64,000 bases of DNA, from NCBI GenBank assembly GCA_015832175.1, contig WJXW01000012.1:1694001-1758000 (forward strand), read 5' to 3'. The position numbers and the translations under genes are program-made. Origin of the DNA: Paraphaeosphaeria minitans. Lineage: Eukaryota > Ascomycota > Dothideomycetes > Pleosporales > Didymosphaeriaceae. Below are positions 1-11,125 of this stretch, one piece after another. The notes under the pieces were generated by a model. It was given only the letters and a program-made list of their open reading frames with translations, did no database searches and was not told the origin of the DNA. Within the stretch, counting starts at the first letter, position 1; each line of letters opens with the position of its first letter.

Positions 1-1112
1 TTTTCAGTGACAAATCCCCATCCTCTGACCTATGGCATAAGCTTCGGGAAATTCGGTCAAAAGTCTGGCCTTCCAGAAAGCACTGGTTGCCAAACTGACA
101 CTCAGTAGCGGCCTGCTTATTTCCACCTTCACCCAAGAGAAGAAGCCTTTATCAAAAAAATTTGCATGGATTGTCCATTTGGCCTCCCAGACAGAACTTG
201 TTACGTAATCCGAAAGATACTAGCAGATGAACCTTTGCCAACATTTTCATCAAGAAAAATGTCAAACTTGCTGTGACTTGACGGTCAAGTAAGGTTGTGT
301 ACCATCTGATGCTGCTCGTGGCGGACTTGATCTTGTACTCGCACAGCGCGTAACAGTGTTCGACCAGTTTGTTGAACAGACGGTCTTTCTGTTGACGTAC
401 CATTGGTCTCAGGGAGCTTGACTAGTAGTGCTGTCGGAGTGTGCTTCCGCATTAGAAAATTATTCACATCATCTTGTCTAAGTAACACTGACAGATCGAC
501 CCCTTTTTGTTTTTGACCCTCGTTCTCTACCATATGCCACTAACGATAGAAAGATGAAGAGATTATGTTTTCTCGTCCGGTTGCTCCAAGGAAAAAACTT
601 TTGTAAGAACATCATCTTTCTTACTGGCAAACGAAAGTTTTCTCCAGGGTGGCCTTTTTCTTTTCTTGCCCAATGAACGAATCGTATGCTTTCCCTTGGA
701 AGTTGGCTCGGTGGTCAGAAGGATCCAGGTTCAATGCTGCGCTCGTTGACGGCCTGAAATCTTAATCATGTCTTTTGGAGCTAGGACTAGGCGTTTGTTC
801 TGAGATTTCACCACGTAGATATCTACACTTGGGTTGTTCAATGTAGGTATTTCACGATGGCGCTACCCCACCCTCGCCTTTCCGGAAACTTTTAGCGTTG
901 CCGATCTTAGCTTAGCGCATTCAAATTTCACGATGCAACATTTACCACCATCTCAAGTGCCCACACCCTTGACGTTGGCAGACACGCAATTACAATACTC
1001 AGGAACGATAGGAAAAAGGTAATCGTCGGTGCGATCAATACCATAGCCATTTGTAGCCCACCACATCCGCGCCTGTCCCTGGAGCTTGACCGCATCGCCA
1101 CCAACCGCCCAA
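1..1112. other. Left-edge non-coding stretch
   Basis: No convincing gene is visible. Open frames here are under 130 codons and resemble no family I know. The last part (about 900-1112) is the promoter and 5' leader of the dioxygenase gene that starts at 1113. Confidence 0.5.
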
Positions 1113-2671
1113 ATGGCGAAACGTAAGCGCAACAACGCCCAAGCATCAATATCCATCAAGGCAAAAGGCCCCTTGACACCACCACAAGACAAATCGGTCA
1201 CAGAATCACCAACTATCAATGTGATCACCTCGCCTGAAGAAGTCGAAATCACCGTTGAAACATTGCAAGCACTATCCGAGCACCCATCCCTCATCAAATC
1301 GAAAGCATGCAAGGACCTTAGAACAGCGGTATACGCATTCAAACAAGCAAGTACGACAGGAATGATAGCCTCAGGTCAGCCAACCCTTTCATATTTATCT
1401 CAACACTGTAGCTAAGAAGCCATCAGAGGGCGGCAACCTCACAGCGCGCATCTCTGCCGCACTCACAGACGGAGGATACCTAGACGCCCGGATCCTCCTC
1501 TCCGAAATGCACATCCGCAATGAAACCCCCTCCCTCGGCGCTCTCTGCCGCTGGGTCCGCACCCTGGACGTGATATCCGGTCTCTCCATCCACGTGCGCG
1601 TGCCCGATCACGATATCGTCGGTACGAACTCGCACAACGCAGAGCTCATCAAAGTCTTGGATGCCATCCTCCGTGTCACAGGACCTACGGACTCAACATC
1701 ACACGGCCTGAACGCATCACCCGGCGCCATCTCCCTCCAGGAAACGTGGGACTTGCGCGGTTCTGCGGAGCCTACCCAGCACATCCGCGCCAGCGTCGCA
1801 GACGGCTCCATCTTCGCATCCTGCGCGCCAGATCTAAAATCCCGCTTCCGTGCCATAGAGACGACACCTGGTCCTCAGCGCAAACCACCAAACCTCCACC
1901 CTGCGATCCTCTTCTCCTCGCAGGACAATACCCTCCCTCTAGGCCCCGCGCCCACAACAACCGTCCACACGCATCCGCTCGTCCCGCACCTCCGCCTCAT
2001 CCGCGACGTGCTGACGCCCGCGGAATGCGCATCCATCATTGCTGCGGGCGAGACGATGGAGTTCATTCCCGACGCGCCGCTGCGGCCACAGGGCGAAGAT
2101 ACGAGCGTCCTCGCGCACAACTTTTACTGGATTGTCGACCAGGCGTTCCACGATGCGCTGTGGGCGCGGGTCAAGGAGTTCGTGCCCGGCGTGAAGGAAG
2201 GGAAGAAGGTGCGTGGGATTAATCGGCGGTTTAGGGTGTATCGGTACGTCCCGGGGGCCGAGTACCGGTGTCACATTGGTGAGTGCATTCCCAGCTTCCA
2301 ACCTACGGGAGGATGTTGCTGACGTGCGAACAGACGGCGCATGGCCCCCTTCCGGCATCGATCCCACAACCTCCGCCTACATCTACGACGCCTCGCCAGC
2401 GTCCGCGAAGCAGTCATCGCTCTACACCTTCCTGATCTACCTCAATGACGATTTCCGCGGCGGCGAAACGACTTTCTTCCTCCCGAGCGTAAAGGAAGGC
2501 GTGCTGAACGCGTACCCTGTCAAGCCGGTCATGGGCAGTGTAGCCGTCTTCCCGCATGGCGAGGCGCAAGACGCGTTGTTGCACGAAGGGACGGGCGTGG
2601 TCGAGGGCGCGAAGTATGTGATTAGGACGGACGTGGAGTATGATGTCGAGCCAAGCGTGTCATCAGAATAG
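1113..2671 (+). CDS. 2-oxoglutarate/Fe(II) dioxygenase, prolyl 4-hydroxylase-like
   Basis: Predicted 483 aa in three exons: 1113-1374, 1427-2278, 2334-2671. The second intron (55 nt, GTGAGT...CAG) is clear. The first acceptor could instead be 1411, which adds 5 residues. The C-terminal double-stranded beta-helix carries the facial triad: H370-x-D372 (CHID), the GGET turn, distal H455 in LLHEGTG, and 2OG-binding candidates K465 and R469. The N-terminal 270 residues have no domain I recognise and begin with a basic stretch (MAKRKRNN). There is no signal peptide, so a cytosolic or nuclear role is likelier than ER collagen-type hydroxylation. The substrate is unknown. 1113 is the first in-frame ATG. 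The gene converges on the UDP-glucose dehydrogenase gene with only 90 bp between stop codons. Confidence 0.85.
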
Positions 2672-2761
2672 CGGTACCGAAGATTAAAAAACGCATTAGC
2701 TATCTCTGTGAGAGTGTTTTTATCACATAGGGTATTAATTGGTCTAGATATAGATCTACTT

Positions 2762-4330
2762 CTAAGCCTTACCAATGCACGCCACCCTAAACCCAAGCTC
2801 CTCCAACGCCCCCGCATCGACAATATTACGCCCATCAAAAACGAACATCGGCCGCCGCATCAACTCCGCAACCCGTGTCCAGTCGACCTTGCGCTCTGCA
2901 CGCTCATCCGTCTTGCGTCCATGTCCCGAGTCCCGCCGCACAGGCTCGCCTCTGTTGCTGAATTCGTCCCATTCAGTCAGTATGATGACCGCGTCCGCGC
3001 CCGTGGAAGCCTCATACGCGGACGTGCATACGGTAAGCTGCTTCTCCACGCAATCTAGCCGTGCCGTCGTGCTCTTGAGCTCGTGCCGGATCTGCGTCTC
3101 TTTCACGAGTGGATCGTAGATGCGAACGTTTGCGCCCTCGGTGAGGACATCATCGACAACCGTGATCGCCGCCGTCTCCCTCGTATCTCTTGTATCCTTC
3201 TTGTACGCAAATCCGAACACTGCCAACGTCTTCCCGGTCAGACTATTGTACAGACACCGTACCATGCGCCGTGTAAACCGGTTTTTCTGGTACTCATTGA
3301 TGTGAACGATGGAGCGCCAGTAGTCCGCTACCTCGAACAAATGTAGCGACTCGGCTATATACGCGAGGGATAGAATGTCCTTGCGGAAGCAGGAGCCGCC
3401 GAAGCCGACGGAGGCTTTGAGCATGCGCGACCCGATGCGCTTGTCCAAGCCGACGGCATAGGAGACTTCGTCGATGTCGGCGCCGACCGATTCGCACATT
3501 GCACTGAGCGCGTTCACGCTGGAGATGCGCTGCGCAAGGAGAGCATTTGCAGCCAGCTTGGCGAGTTCCGAGCTGTAGAGGTTGATAGTGATGATGCGGT
3601 CGGAATCGATCCAGGCACCGTAAACATTGGCGAGAGCTTGTGCGGCTTCGAGCCCTCTTGGGGTTTGGAGCGAACCGATGAGGATGCGGTCAGGGTTCAG
3701 CAGGTTTGATATCGCGGTGCCTTCTGCGAGGAATTCAGGGTTCGAGAGAATCTCGAAATGTAGGCCAGGCTTGGCTGTTGCGGCGAGAACGTCTCGGAGG
3801 GTGTCGGCAGCCCGGCATGGTACTGTGCTTTTTTCTACAATTATCTTGTCGGACTCAGAAGCTGCACTTATCTTGCGAACTGCCGACTCCAGATGGAATA
3901 GCTCTGACGCATGACCAGCACCGCGTCCCAATGACTTCGTCGGTGTGTTGACGCTAAGGAGGATCAGTTCTGCTTCTGCAATACATCGGTCGACGTCTGT
4001 TGAAAAGAAGAGGTTTGGCGTCTGCTTGGGCGAATTCCCATCCCGTGCAGCCTGTACAACCTCTAAAAGGCCAGGCTCGTAGATAGGCAGATCATCCGTC
4101 TTCCAGGCTTCGATGCGCTGCCTGTTGTAGTCCACAACGGTGACCTGTATATCTGGGTTTTTGCTTGCGATAACAGCCGATGTTGGTCCTCCAACATAAC
4201 CGGCACCGATACAGCATATCTTCTTTATCCTGATCGCTTTCGTGCTTCGATCTGGGTTGATTTGGTACGCTGCCATAGGAGCATCACTCCTTCTTTGAGA
4301 TTGCATAGGTAGAGAAATCGAAGGGCTCAT
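2762..4330 (-). CDS. UGD1: UDP-glucose 6-dehydrogenase
   Basis: A single-exon frame of 522 aa. It oxidises UDP-glucose to UDP-glucuronate with two NAD+, the entry point to UDP-GlcA and UDP-Xyl. Visible landmarks are the Rossmann motif IGAGYVG (41-47), SVNTPTK (126-132), EKSTVP (166-171), the catalytic cysteine C314 in GFGGSCFRKD, and the C-terminal UDP-binding half with FAYKKDTRDTRET. Length and order match fungal Ugd proteins. The N-terminal ~35 residues are variable, and M9 or M19 could be the real start. It shares a ~500 bp divergent promoter with the transporter gene at 4836, which suggests co-regulation of nucleotide-sugar supply and transport (inference). Confidence 0.93.
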   Translation of the reverse strand: MSPSISLPMQSQRRSDAPMAAYQINPDRSTKAIRIKKICCIGAGYVGGPTSAVIASKNPDIQVTVVDYNRQRIEAWKTDDLPIYEPGLLEVVQAARDGNSPKQTPNLFFSTDVDRCIAEAELILLSVNTPTKSLGRGAGHASELFHLESAVRKISAASESDKIIVEKSTVPCRAADTLRDVLAATAKPGLHFEILSNPEFLAEGTAISNLLNPDRILIGSLQTPRGLEAAQALANVYGAWIDSDRIITINLYSSELAKLAANALLAQRISSVNALSAMCESVGADIDEVSYAVGLDKRIGSRMLKASVGFGGSCFRKDILSLAYIAESLHLFEVADYWRSIVHINEYQKNRFTRRMVRCLYNSLTGKTLAVFGFAYKKDTRDTRETAAITVVDDVLTEGANVRIYDPLVKETQIRHELKSTTARLDCVEKQLTVCTSAYEASTGADAVIILTEWDEFSNRGEPVRRDSGHGRKTDERAERKVDWTRVAELMRRPMFVFDGRNIVDAGALEELGFRVACIGKA

Positions 4331-4835
4331 GGCCGTATGAGGTCACCGATATTGTAGCAGACGGAACAAGGCTGCGAGGACGCAGAGTACAATGTCAGTA
4401 ATTCATCCATGAAAATATGGGGCCTTATGTCCCCAGGCGACGAGTGGCCCGCGGGTCGCCCCAAGATGCAGTTGGCGGCTCGTAAAAGCCACAAACGCCA
4501 ATGCTCATCTTGGTGTGACCCTGGGAGTCCACATCTGCACGGATTGTCGAAGAAGCACGCGATGCACCAGCCATTGGAAATAGGCCCAGCAGCCACATGC
4601 TCGCTGATCGGTTGTTGGCGAGACCCACCGTAGTCTGTATACAGGGGGCCGCTTCGAACGCGTCAGCCAGAATGTGGATTGCCAAGATCATGACCCGGCC
4701 GAATTAGCCGTCGTGCCTCCGCCCGGGCAGCGGAGTAGGGGTTGACGACAAGGAAGGTCTGCACGTGTCGGTTTCTAAATTTCGAAATACCGTTGCTGCA
4801 CACGTCAATAACTTTCAGGTCAAGTTTTCAGCGAC
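4331..4835. promoter_or_regulatory. Divergent promoter between UGD and the TPT-family transporter
   Basis: A 505 bp gap between two oppositely oriented start codons. It contains only short meaningless frames. Its role as a shared promoter is inferred from position; no specific motif was identified. Confidence 0.5.
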
Positions 4836-5990
4836 ATGCAGCGCAACGACTCCGGGCAGCTTTCTGCTGTGCTGGAAGAAGAGAAGGACAATGTCGAACC
4901 TAACAGGCCGCTCCTAAAAGACAACGGAAAATTGACGGATTCCGAGAGCCAGGTTCCAGGAAGGCCGAAAGAGCAAGATGCAAACCGAACGCGGACGATG
5001 GCCTATCTCGGGATGTATTTCATGATGAACCTCAGCTTGACCTTCTACAACAAGCTTGTTCTGGGCTCGGTATGCGTTGGTGTATTACCGTGGATGTTGA
5101 ACAGAGGTTGACGAGAACAGTTCGCATTTCCCTGGATACTCACATCGATACACACGGGAACATCAGCACTGGGTTGTTCTATCTTGCTGCTGTTCGGTCA
5201 GTTCCAACTAAGCAGACTGACTCTGCGTGAGCACTTGGTGCTGATCACCTTCTCGCTACTCTTCACGCTGAACATCGCCATGTCGAATGTTTCGTTGTAA
5301 GTGAAACGCCGCTGCATCAATGACCCCAAGGCTAACCTGGCTCGCAGGGAGATGGTGTCGATCCCATTCCACCAGGTGATGCGGGCGACGACGCCAGTGT
5401 TCTGCATTCTGATCTATCGTGTGCTGTACGCGCGGTCGTACGCGCCAGCGATCTACGCGTCCATCGTACCAGTCATTGCCGGCGTGGGCCTTGCAACATT
5501 TGGCGACTACCACTTCACCACGCTGGGCTTCACTTTGACGCTGAGCGGCGTGGTATTAGCAGCTCTGAAGACTGTTGTCACCAACCGCCTCATGACGGGA
5601 CGGCTGAAGCTTCCGGCGTACGAGGTGCTACTGCGCATGGGGCCACTGGCTGCGGTGCAGTCGCTCCTATATTCGGTTCTGACTGGTGAGCTCTCCGAGT
5701 TCTTGAATTACGTGCGACAAGGACAGCTTGATGGAAATCGATTCATGGCGGTCGCGGGGAACGGCATGCTGGCGTTTGCCTTGAATGTGGCTTCGTTCCA
5801 GACGAACAAGCTGGCAGGCGCGCTGTCGATGACTATCTGCGCCAACCTGAAACAGTGCTTGACAATAGTGCTGGGTGCCGCATTCTGGAGCATCCGGCTG
5901 AATGTGGTCAATGGGGCGGGCATCTTGTTGGCGCTCGCTGGGGGTGTGTGGTATAGCTCTCTTGAAATCAGAGGAAAGACGCAGCGGTAA
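4836..5990 (+). CDS. Triose-phosphate/nucleotide-sugar transporter family (TPT) membrane protein
   Basis: Predicted 350 aa in three exons: 4836-5069, 5121-5296, 5348-5990. Introns are 51 nt each with GTATGC and GTAAGT donors. A hydrophilic tail of about 55 residues is followed by a chain of hydrophobic helices. Family signatures are NLSLTFYNKLVLG in helix 1, FPWILTSIHT in helix 2, SNVSLEMVSIPFHQVMRATTP, and the C-terminal helices NKLAGALSMTICANLKQ and GAGILLALAGGVWYS. TPT-family proteins are antiporters of Golgi or ER membranes. The substrate cannot be read from sequence. The divergent UDP-glucose dehydrogenase gene makes a nucleotide sugar plausible (inference). Confidence 0.85.
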
Positions 5991-6068
5991 GGCGGCGAGG
6001 CTTGGCAGCGGAAAGATGTGGCGCCGCTAATAGCGCCACACGCTAGCCCGATTACGCGCGTCTCGGAA

Positions 6069-6071
6069 CAA
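6069..6071. repeat. Left target-site duplication (CAA) of the Harbinger element
   Basis: CAA directly abuts the first G of the terminal repeat. The same three bases follow the right end at 8985-8987. Three-base duplications are characteristic of PIF-Harbinger transposition. Confidence 0.75.
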
Positions 6072-6599
6072 GGGCCTGTTCGGTGGGCGTGATCTCAAAT
6101 CGTGATCTGGGCTTGATCTCGCCTAGTTTCAGTAAAGCGCTAGCGTAGAATTTTTTGTTAGTGTAGCTATACAAATTGTTCTAAAGACCCGCTTCTAACG
6201 TATCTAGATTAACCTGTGTTTAGTAACTACTTATTTAAAAGTCTTATTTTATTAAACTTTAGTGTTATTATTAATTAATCCTTTATACTAATTCTAAGTA
6301 CTCTAGTGCGTAAAGCGTCACGAGAGCTCTTATAGAGCTTAACACCTACTTTATTACTAATATTAACTCTCTTTCCTCTATTATAGACGCTAGCATTATC
6401 TCTATTAATATTTACAGCGTTACTAACGCCTAGAGGGAGCTAGGGTTAGAGTCTATAGTTACTATATATAATTAAGACGCTTCTCTTAGCGCTTATAGAG
6501 TAGGTAGAGGACTATAGGCAACGTATAGATACTAGTTATAAAGTAATAGCGTGGCGCGTAGTAGCTAAAAAAGTAGCCTTAGTGTCTCTACTAGGCGTA

Positions 6600-7200
6600 G
6601 TGTTATCTATCTAGTAGTGTAAAAATTACTATAATAGCTATAAGGTAGACTAGAAAGTCTAGTAAGAGCTAAATAACCTCTCTAGATTTACTGTAAACAA
6701 GTTTAGTGTTATTATAGAAGATAGCTAGGCGCTAATAGAGTACTTTAAGAAACACTTAGACGCTTAAAAATATTATATAAAGCCTTTAGTATATAAGGAC
6801 CTACACTAGTAACTATTTAATAGTGTAATTACTAATAGAGCTAGGGTAAAAGATATTAATTAATTAATTATAGTAATAGTTAAAGGTAATAGTAAGGAGA
6901 ATAGTAATAAAGTAAAGACTTTAGGGCCTTATAAAAGGCGTATAAAAACATTAACTGTAGTAAAGAGATCTTATAAAAAAATAACTTTAGCTAACAAGTT
7001 AAGTAAGCAGGTTAGTAATATAGCTACAGAAATTAGAGGATTAGTAGAAGCTCTATTAAAAGATCCCTAGTAGGAGGTAATTAATTATTTTATAAAAACG
7101 TATAGCGTCCTAGATTACTACTTAAAGATATTAATTACTAAGCGTTTTAAGTTACCCTTTGTCGCTAAGCTCTATCTAAGTCTTAAGCCTTAATTAGTGT
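6600..7200 (+). pseudogene. Myb/SANT-like DNA-binding protein relic (Harbinger accessory gene)
   Basis: Translating the plus strand through in-frame stops gives a recognisable Myb/SANT-like segment. It runs SRFTVNKFSVIIEDSWALIEYF, then KYYIKPLVYKDLH, then a low-complexity linker and a terminal DYYLKILITKRFKLPFVAKLYL. This is the order seen in L10-interacting-MYB-type proteins encoded by Harbinger elements. Stops are TAA/TAG at positions where CAA or TGG is expected, fitting C-to-T/G-to-A mutation. It is non-functional. Confidence 0.6.
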
Positions 7201-7599
7201 AGAAAACCTAAGTAAAGAATAAAGTAAATAAGCAGCTAGGTGTCCTACGCGACAAGTAGCTACAGCTATACACTATTAGGCTAACTTAAGAGGGTAATAG
7301 TAAGTTAAAAAAAAAGAGTAGGTTATAGAGTTTCTATAGAAAGTTAATAAGTATATAAAAGTAGATTAGCGCAACGCGCTAAGACTAGTAATAGTAGTCT
7401 ATACGCTAGTTAGTGTTTTGCTCACCCTCTATAGTATTGCTACTCTAGTAACCTACGCCTTCTCTCCTATACTTTACTTTCCTAAATCACTTATTTATAT
7501 AACGCCTATATCTCCTCTACTATCTCTTTACGCTATAACTCCTGCTCCTCTCTTATTAAAGGCTAATTTATTAGGCGTTAATCCTCCATAATAGTAACC

Positions 7600-8700
7600 T
7601 CCTAGAAAAAGTTCTTATACTACTTACTAGCGTACGTAGGTAGCTACTTAAAGTCCTTATCTACGCTGCCTATTTAATTAATTAGATTATATATAGCTAT
7701 AAGAGCGTATATAAGCTTAACCTAAGTTATAATATTAAACTTATAAAATCTATTAAAAATCCTCTAATAACACTTAAAGACGCTAAACGTACGCTTAACA
7801 ACATTTTAGAGACTACTATGCTAGTAATTAAACAGCTCCTCTACTATTTAAGGCCTACTATCTAGCAGCTACGCTATCTCTTAAAAGTAATAGCGTACGC
7901 CGCAATATAGCATAAGCGTTATATCACTATTTATATACCTAGCGTCTGCTAGGTAATATTTACCTAGAGGAGCTATAAATCCCTATTAATAAGCGTTTGT
8001 AAGCACCTAGGCGTTATAAGCGCTGCCCTCCTAGCTAGCTAAGACGTATATAAAGTTTATATTAAAGTTAACAGCTACTAATACGTTTTAAGAGAGGTAT
8101 TTATAGCAATTTCTATATTATTTAGAGTTATCTACTAGTACGTAGACTTTAAAGTTTAACCTATTAAGAGCTCCTACATAGTCCTTAAAGAAAGGCATAT
8201 ATTTTAGGTTATTACGTATAGCCTCTAGTTAGGCACTAGAGGGCAAATATACAACTTCTAGGTATAGTAAAAGGACCGTAGCGAGGACTTTATAAAAGTT
8301 ACTACTAACGTTAGTAAAAGTTAGGCAAAATCTCTATATATATATATAGTAATTATACTTAGTGAGTGCCTATAGTAGTGTTTAGCTTCTCACCACCTAG
8401 CTCCTTACGCGTAGACGTATAGAAATATAAGTACTTTCTCCTTAACTTTAATTTGTTAGCTATTCTTAATATGTTATCTATAGTAAGTAATAAGAGCTTT
8501 AAAGGTGCTCTGCTAGAGTTGCGTTTCTTTATATAGGTATAGGTTATTAATAAGACACCTAGCTAGCTAAGCTAGACCTAGGCATATGTCCTCTACGCAT
8601 TTATTTACGCCTATAGGTGGAGCTGCAGTCCTCTCTATAGCGTTAATTAACACTAAAGTTATCGCTGTTAACACTCCTATAATACCTATAAGGGCCTCTC
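7600..8700 (-). pseudogene. PIF-Harbinger DDE transposase relic
   Basis: On the minus strand between about 8150 and 7900, reading through stops, I see KVYVLVDNSK, then NVLVAVNFNINFIYVLA, then EGSAYNA, then GFIAPLGKYYLADARYINSD. This matches the DDE_Tnp_4 core (Asp of the first catalytic motif, the YV.PGWEGSAHD block, and the YLADAGY aspartate). Numerous TAA/TAG codons interrupt it. The outer limits are approximate. Confidence 0.7.
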
Positions 8701-8987
8701 TACTAAGCATCGCAGTATTAAAAAGCTCTAAAATTAAGTAAGATAGACCTCCTAATCTTATACTTAGTTTAACTTATAATCTCACGCTTAAATAGGTATA
8801 AACGTAGATCCTATTAGCACTAGTAGGGTTTAATTTAGCTAGTTAATTGCTCCTAGATCAGACCTCTATTTATAACGTTAAGATCACGCTCGAACCGAAC
8901 ACGGCGTGATCTCAATGTGAGCCTAACTGGGTCTAGTAATCGAGATGAGATCAAGCCTCCAGATCACGTCTACCGAACAGGCCCCAA

Positions 8988-9305
8988 GATTGGGGCTTGG
9001 TAGGCCGCAAACACACTGATATCAACAGGTCACACGTGGGTTGAATGGTTGGCCGCGACTCCATCATCGTTCACTGCCAAATCGAGCAAGTCAAAATCAC
9101 TCCTTGGCGGTGGACGCGCCCCTATCTCCACACCCCCCAGCGCCCGCGCCTCGGTTTCTGGGCATGCCAGGGTAGCGGAAATCGGCACCGCCACAGGCTG
9201 GGCGTAATCCTCGTACGCCAATCTCGCATCTGTTGTCACTCGTACACCGGTGGGTACTTCACTCACTCAGTCTCGTTCCTCCCCGAAGTCACTCGTTCTG
9301 CCGCC
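8988..9305. other. Promoter and leader region of the glycosyltransferase gene
   Basis: From the transposon edge to the chosen start codon at 9306. An in-frame ATG at 9045 would add 87 residues of no recognisable character ahead of the membrane anchor, so I treat this as 5' flank. Confidence 0.5.
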
Positions 9306-10868
9306 ATGTTGAGCATGCCCCGGCCGAGAGCCCTCTTCGTGGCTGTGGGCTTCGTCTTCATCACCTTGATCACCTTTTACTCTTCCCTTTCCGGTTCCTC
9401 TGTTTCACAGAGGACTTTCGATGTCGACTTAGAAGTTGCGTTAGACGTTGCCCAAGAGAGCTCGAACACTCGTGGCTTCCATTTACTGACCACAGCAACC
9501 GGTAATGACTTGAACGTCTGCCGCTTGTTGCTTTCGGCTGCCGTTCTTTCGTATCCTCCCACAGTGCTGCTTGCCTGGAAGGGTGAGGGCGACTTTGATG
9601 CCGCCGAAACACATCTAGCAAAGGTTCGCGCTCCACTCCGCTATTTCGACACGCTTCCAAAGTCCAGCGAGGACGACTTGGTTCTTTTGATAGACGGGTA
9701 CGATGTCATTTTTCAGCTTGGACCGGACGTACTGCTCCAGCGCTACCACGAGGTGGTCAAAGCCTCAAATGAACGGCTAGAGGGACAGTTCGGGGCGGAA
9801 CATGTGAAAAAGCATAACATGTACACTACCATACTCTTCGGACCTGATGTGTTATGCTATCCCGTCGACTTCCGTCGGCCAGCCTGCTGGATAGTACCCG
9901 AGTCCACACTCCCACGTAATGCCTTCGGCTCAGAGACAGATAAAAACGACGAACACCGACGACCCCGCTGGCTCAACTCCGGCACCATGCTCGGGCCCGT
10001 CAAGGATCTCCGACGTCTTTTCGAAGCCACCATGGATAAGGTCAATCAGACGTGGGACCCAGAGTTCTACGGCCGCAACTCCGACCAGATGTATCTCGCA
10101 GACATCTGGGCTGATCAAGAGTTCGTGCGCATGACGTCCACTGGCCAGAACGCGACGATTCCTCTCCCAGACCAAGTGCCCGACGAAGTAAAACCTGATG
10201 TCTTCACCCCGGCGCCAGAAGTCAGGGAGAAAGCCGAACAGCACATAGGCATCGACTACGAATCTCGTATGTTCCAGACAGTTGCATTGTTTTACGACAT
10301 CCTCCAGTGGGCCACCTTTGACAGGCCTCGAACTTTTGTCACAAAGGACGAGATCCACCAGTTCTCCCTCAAGCTTCCAAAGGACGTCGAGCAGTCAAAG
10401 GCCCCATATCGCGCCCTCGACCAGTGGGGTTGGGGCAATGCCTGGCTGAAGCGCAGATCCTGGAAGGACGTTCCCCTTGGCATCAACACCGTGACCAAGA
10501 ACATGTTCCCCATCATCCATTTCACTGGTCTGAAAAACTACCGGGATGAGTGGTGGGACCGTATGTGGTTCTTTCCACATGCGGAGAAGCTTTTGAAGGC
10601 GAAGCCCGATCGCACTGTCATCACTACGCTCGACGGTGATGATTGGGTGCCGTACTTGCCATACGGAAAGCAGAGTGCGAGGGGGGATGCGTGGGCTGAT
10701 CAGGGTGAGCTGCTGAATTGGGATGCCCTGTGTGGAGAACATGAGAGCGCGCTGTATAATGGGTGGCGGCCGCCTCCACCGGAGCCAGAGCCCGAGAAAG
10801 AAGGACAGCAAGAAAAGCACGAGGAAGAAAAGAAAGACGGAAAGCAAGACGGAAAGCAAGACGAATGA
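9306..10868 (+). CDS. Type II membrane glycosyltransferase, PLOD/GT25-like catalytic domain
   Basis: Predicted 520 aa, single exon. A short basic cytoplasmic tail (MLSMPRPR) and one hydrophobic signal anchor (about residues 9-28) precede a lumenal domain. The domain opens with GFHLLTTATG and contains the metal-binding acidic motif LLIDGYDVIFQLGPDVLLQRY. This is the counterpart of the FVDSYDV motif in procollagen-lysine glycosyltransferases. Further conserved blocks are LNSGTMLGPV and NSDQMYLADIW. The tail is rich in E, K, D and Q (about 40 residues) and follows a proline run. Likely a Golgi or ER sugar transferase. Donor and acceptor are unknown. 9306 was chosen over 9045 because it puts the anchor at the N-terminus and has a good context (GCCGCCATG). 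Confidence 0.8.
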   Translation: MLSMPRPRALFVAVGFVFITLITFYSSLSGSSVSQRTFDVDLEVALDVAQESSNTRGFHLLTTATGNDLNVCRLLLSAAVLSYPPTVLLAWKGEGDFDAAETHLAKVRAPLRYFDTLPKSSEDDLVLLIDGYDVIFQLGPDVLLQRYHEVVKASNERLEGQFGAEHVKKHNMYTTILFGPDVLCYPVDFRRPACWIVPESTLPRNAFGSETDKNDEHRRPRWLNSGTMLGPVKDLRRLFEATMDKVNQTWDPEFYGRNSDQMYLADIWADQEFVRMTSTGQNATIPLPDQVPDEVKPDVFTPAPEVREKAEQHIGIDYESRMFQTVALFYDILQWATFDRPRTFVTKDEIHQFSLKLPKDVEQSKAPYRALDQWGWGNAWLKRRSWKDVPLGINTVTKNMFPIIHFTGLKNYRDEWWDRMWFFPHAEKLLKAKPDRTVITTLDGDDWVPYLPYGKQSARGDAWADQGELLNWDALCGEHESALYNGWRPPPPEPEPEKEGQQEKHEEEKKDGKQDGKQDE

Positions 10869-11125
10869 GCGAGTAGATCGAGAGTAGTCGCAGTATACCC
10901 CAATGAGATGCAAAAATCTCATGATGGAGCTGTGCCACTCGCCGGCAGAGTCGCAGCTTCTTGTCCGAAGAGTTCACACGCTCTGAACATCTCGCAAACC
11001 TGCGAGAACCCTCAAGCCACTATGTGCTCGTGTGTTTTCCATAAACAACTACGGCCGCATGAAGATCAACATCAAACGACTACTTTGTCCCCAACCACTA
11101 GAAACCCCAACGGCTTTCTCTCCCA

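Larger units (their letters stand above)
6072..8984 (+). mobile_element. RIP-degenerated PIF-Harbinger DNA transposon, near full length
   Basis: A 2,913 bp AT-rich island with no open frame of useful size. It is bounded by terminal inverted repeats: GGGCCTGTTCGGT at 6072 and its exact complement ending at 8984. Inside these are shared CGTGATCT and GCTTGATCTC subterminal blocks. A 3-bp CAA target-site duplication flanks it (6069-6071 and 8985-8987). TpA is extremely frequent, as expected after repeat-induced point mutation of CpA. Read through its stops, the minus strand at about 7,900-8,150 still spells a Harbinger DDE transposase, and the plus strand at about 6,600-7,200 spells a Myb/SANT-like protein. 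These are the two genes of autonomous PIF-Harbinger elements. It sits between the transporter and glycosyltransferase genes. Confidence 0.88.

Noticed and set aside
285..533. 82-codon minus-strand frame near the left edge
   Set aside because: No recognisable domain, no supporting splice structure and overlapping alternative frames; not reported as a gene.
8341..8352. TATATATATA run considered as a promoter
   Set aside because: It lies inside the TpA-saturated transposon relic and has no gene downstream.
9045..9305. Upstream in-frame start adding 87 residues to the glycosyltransferase
   Set aside because: The extension has no domain character and would place the signal anchor internally. The ATG at 9306 has better context.
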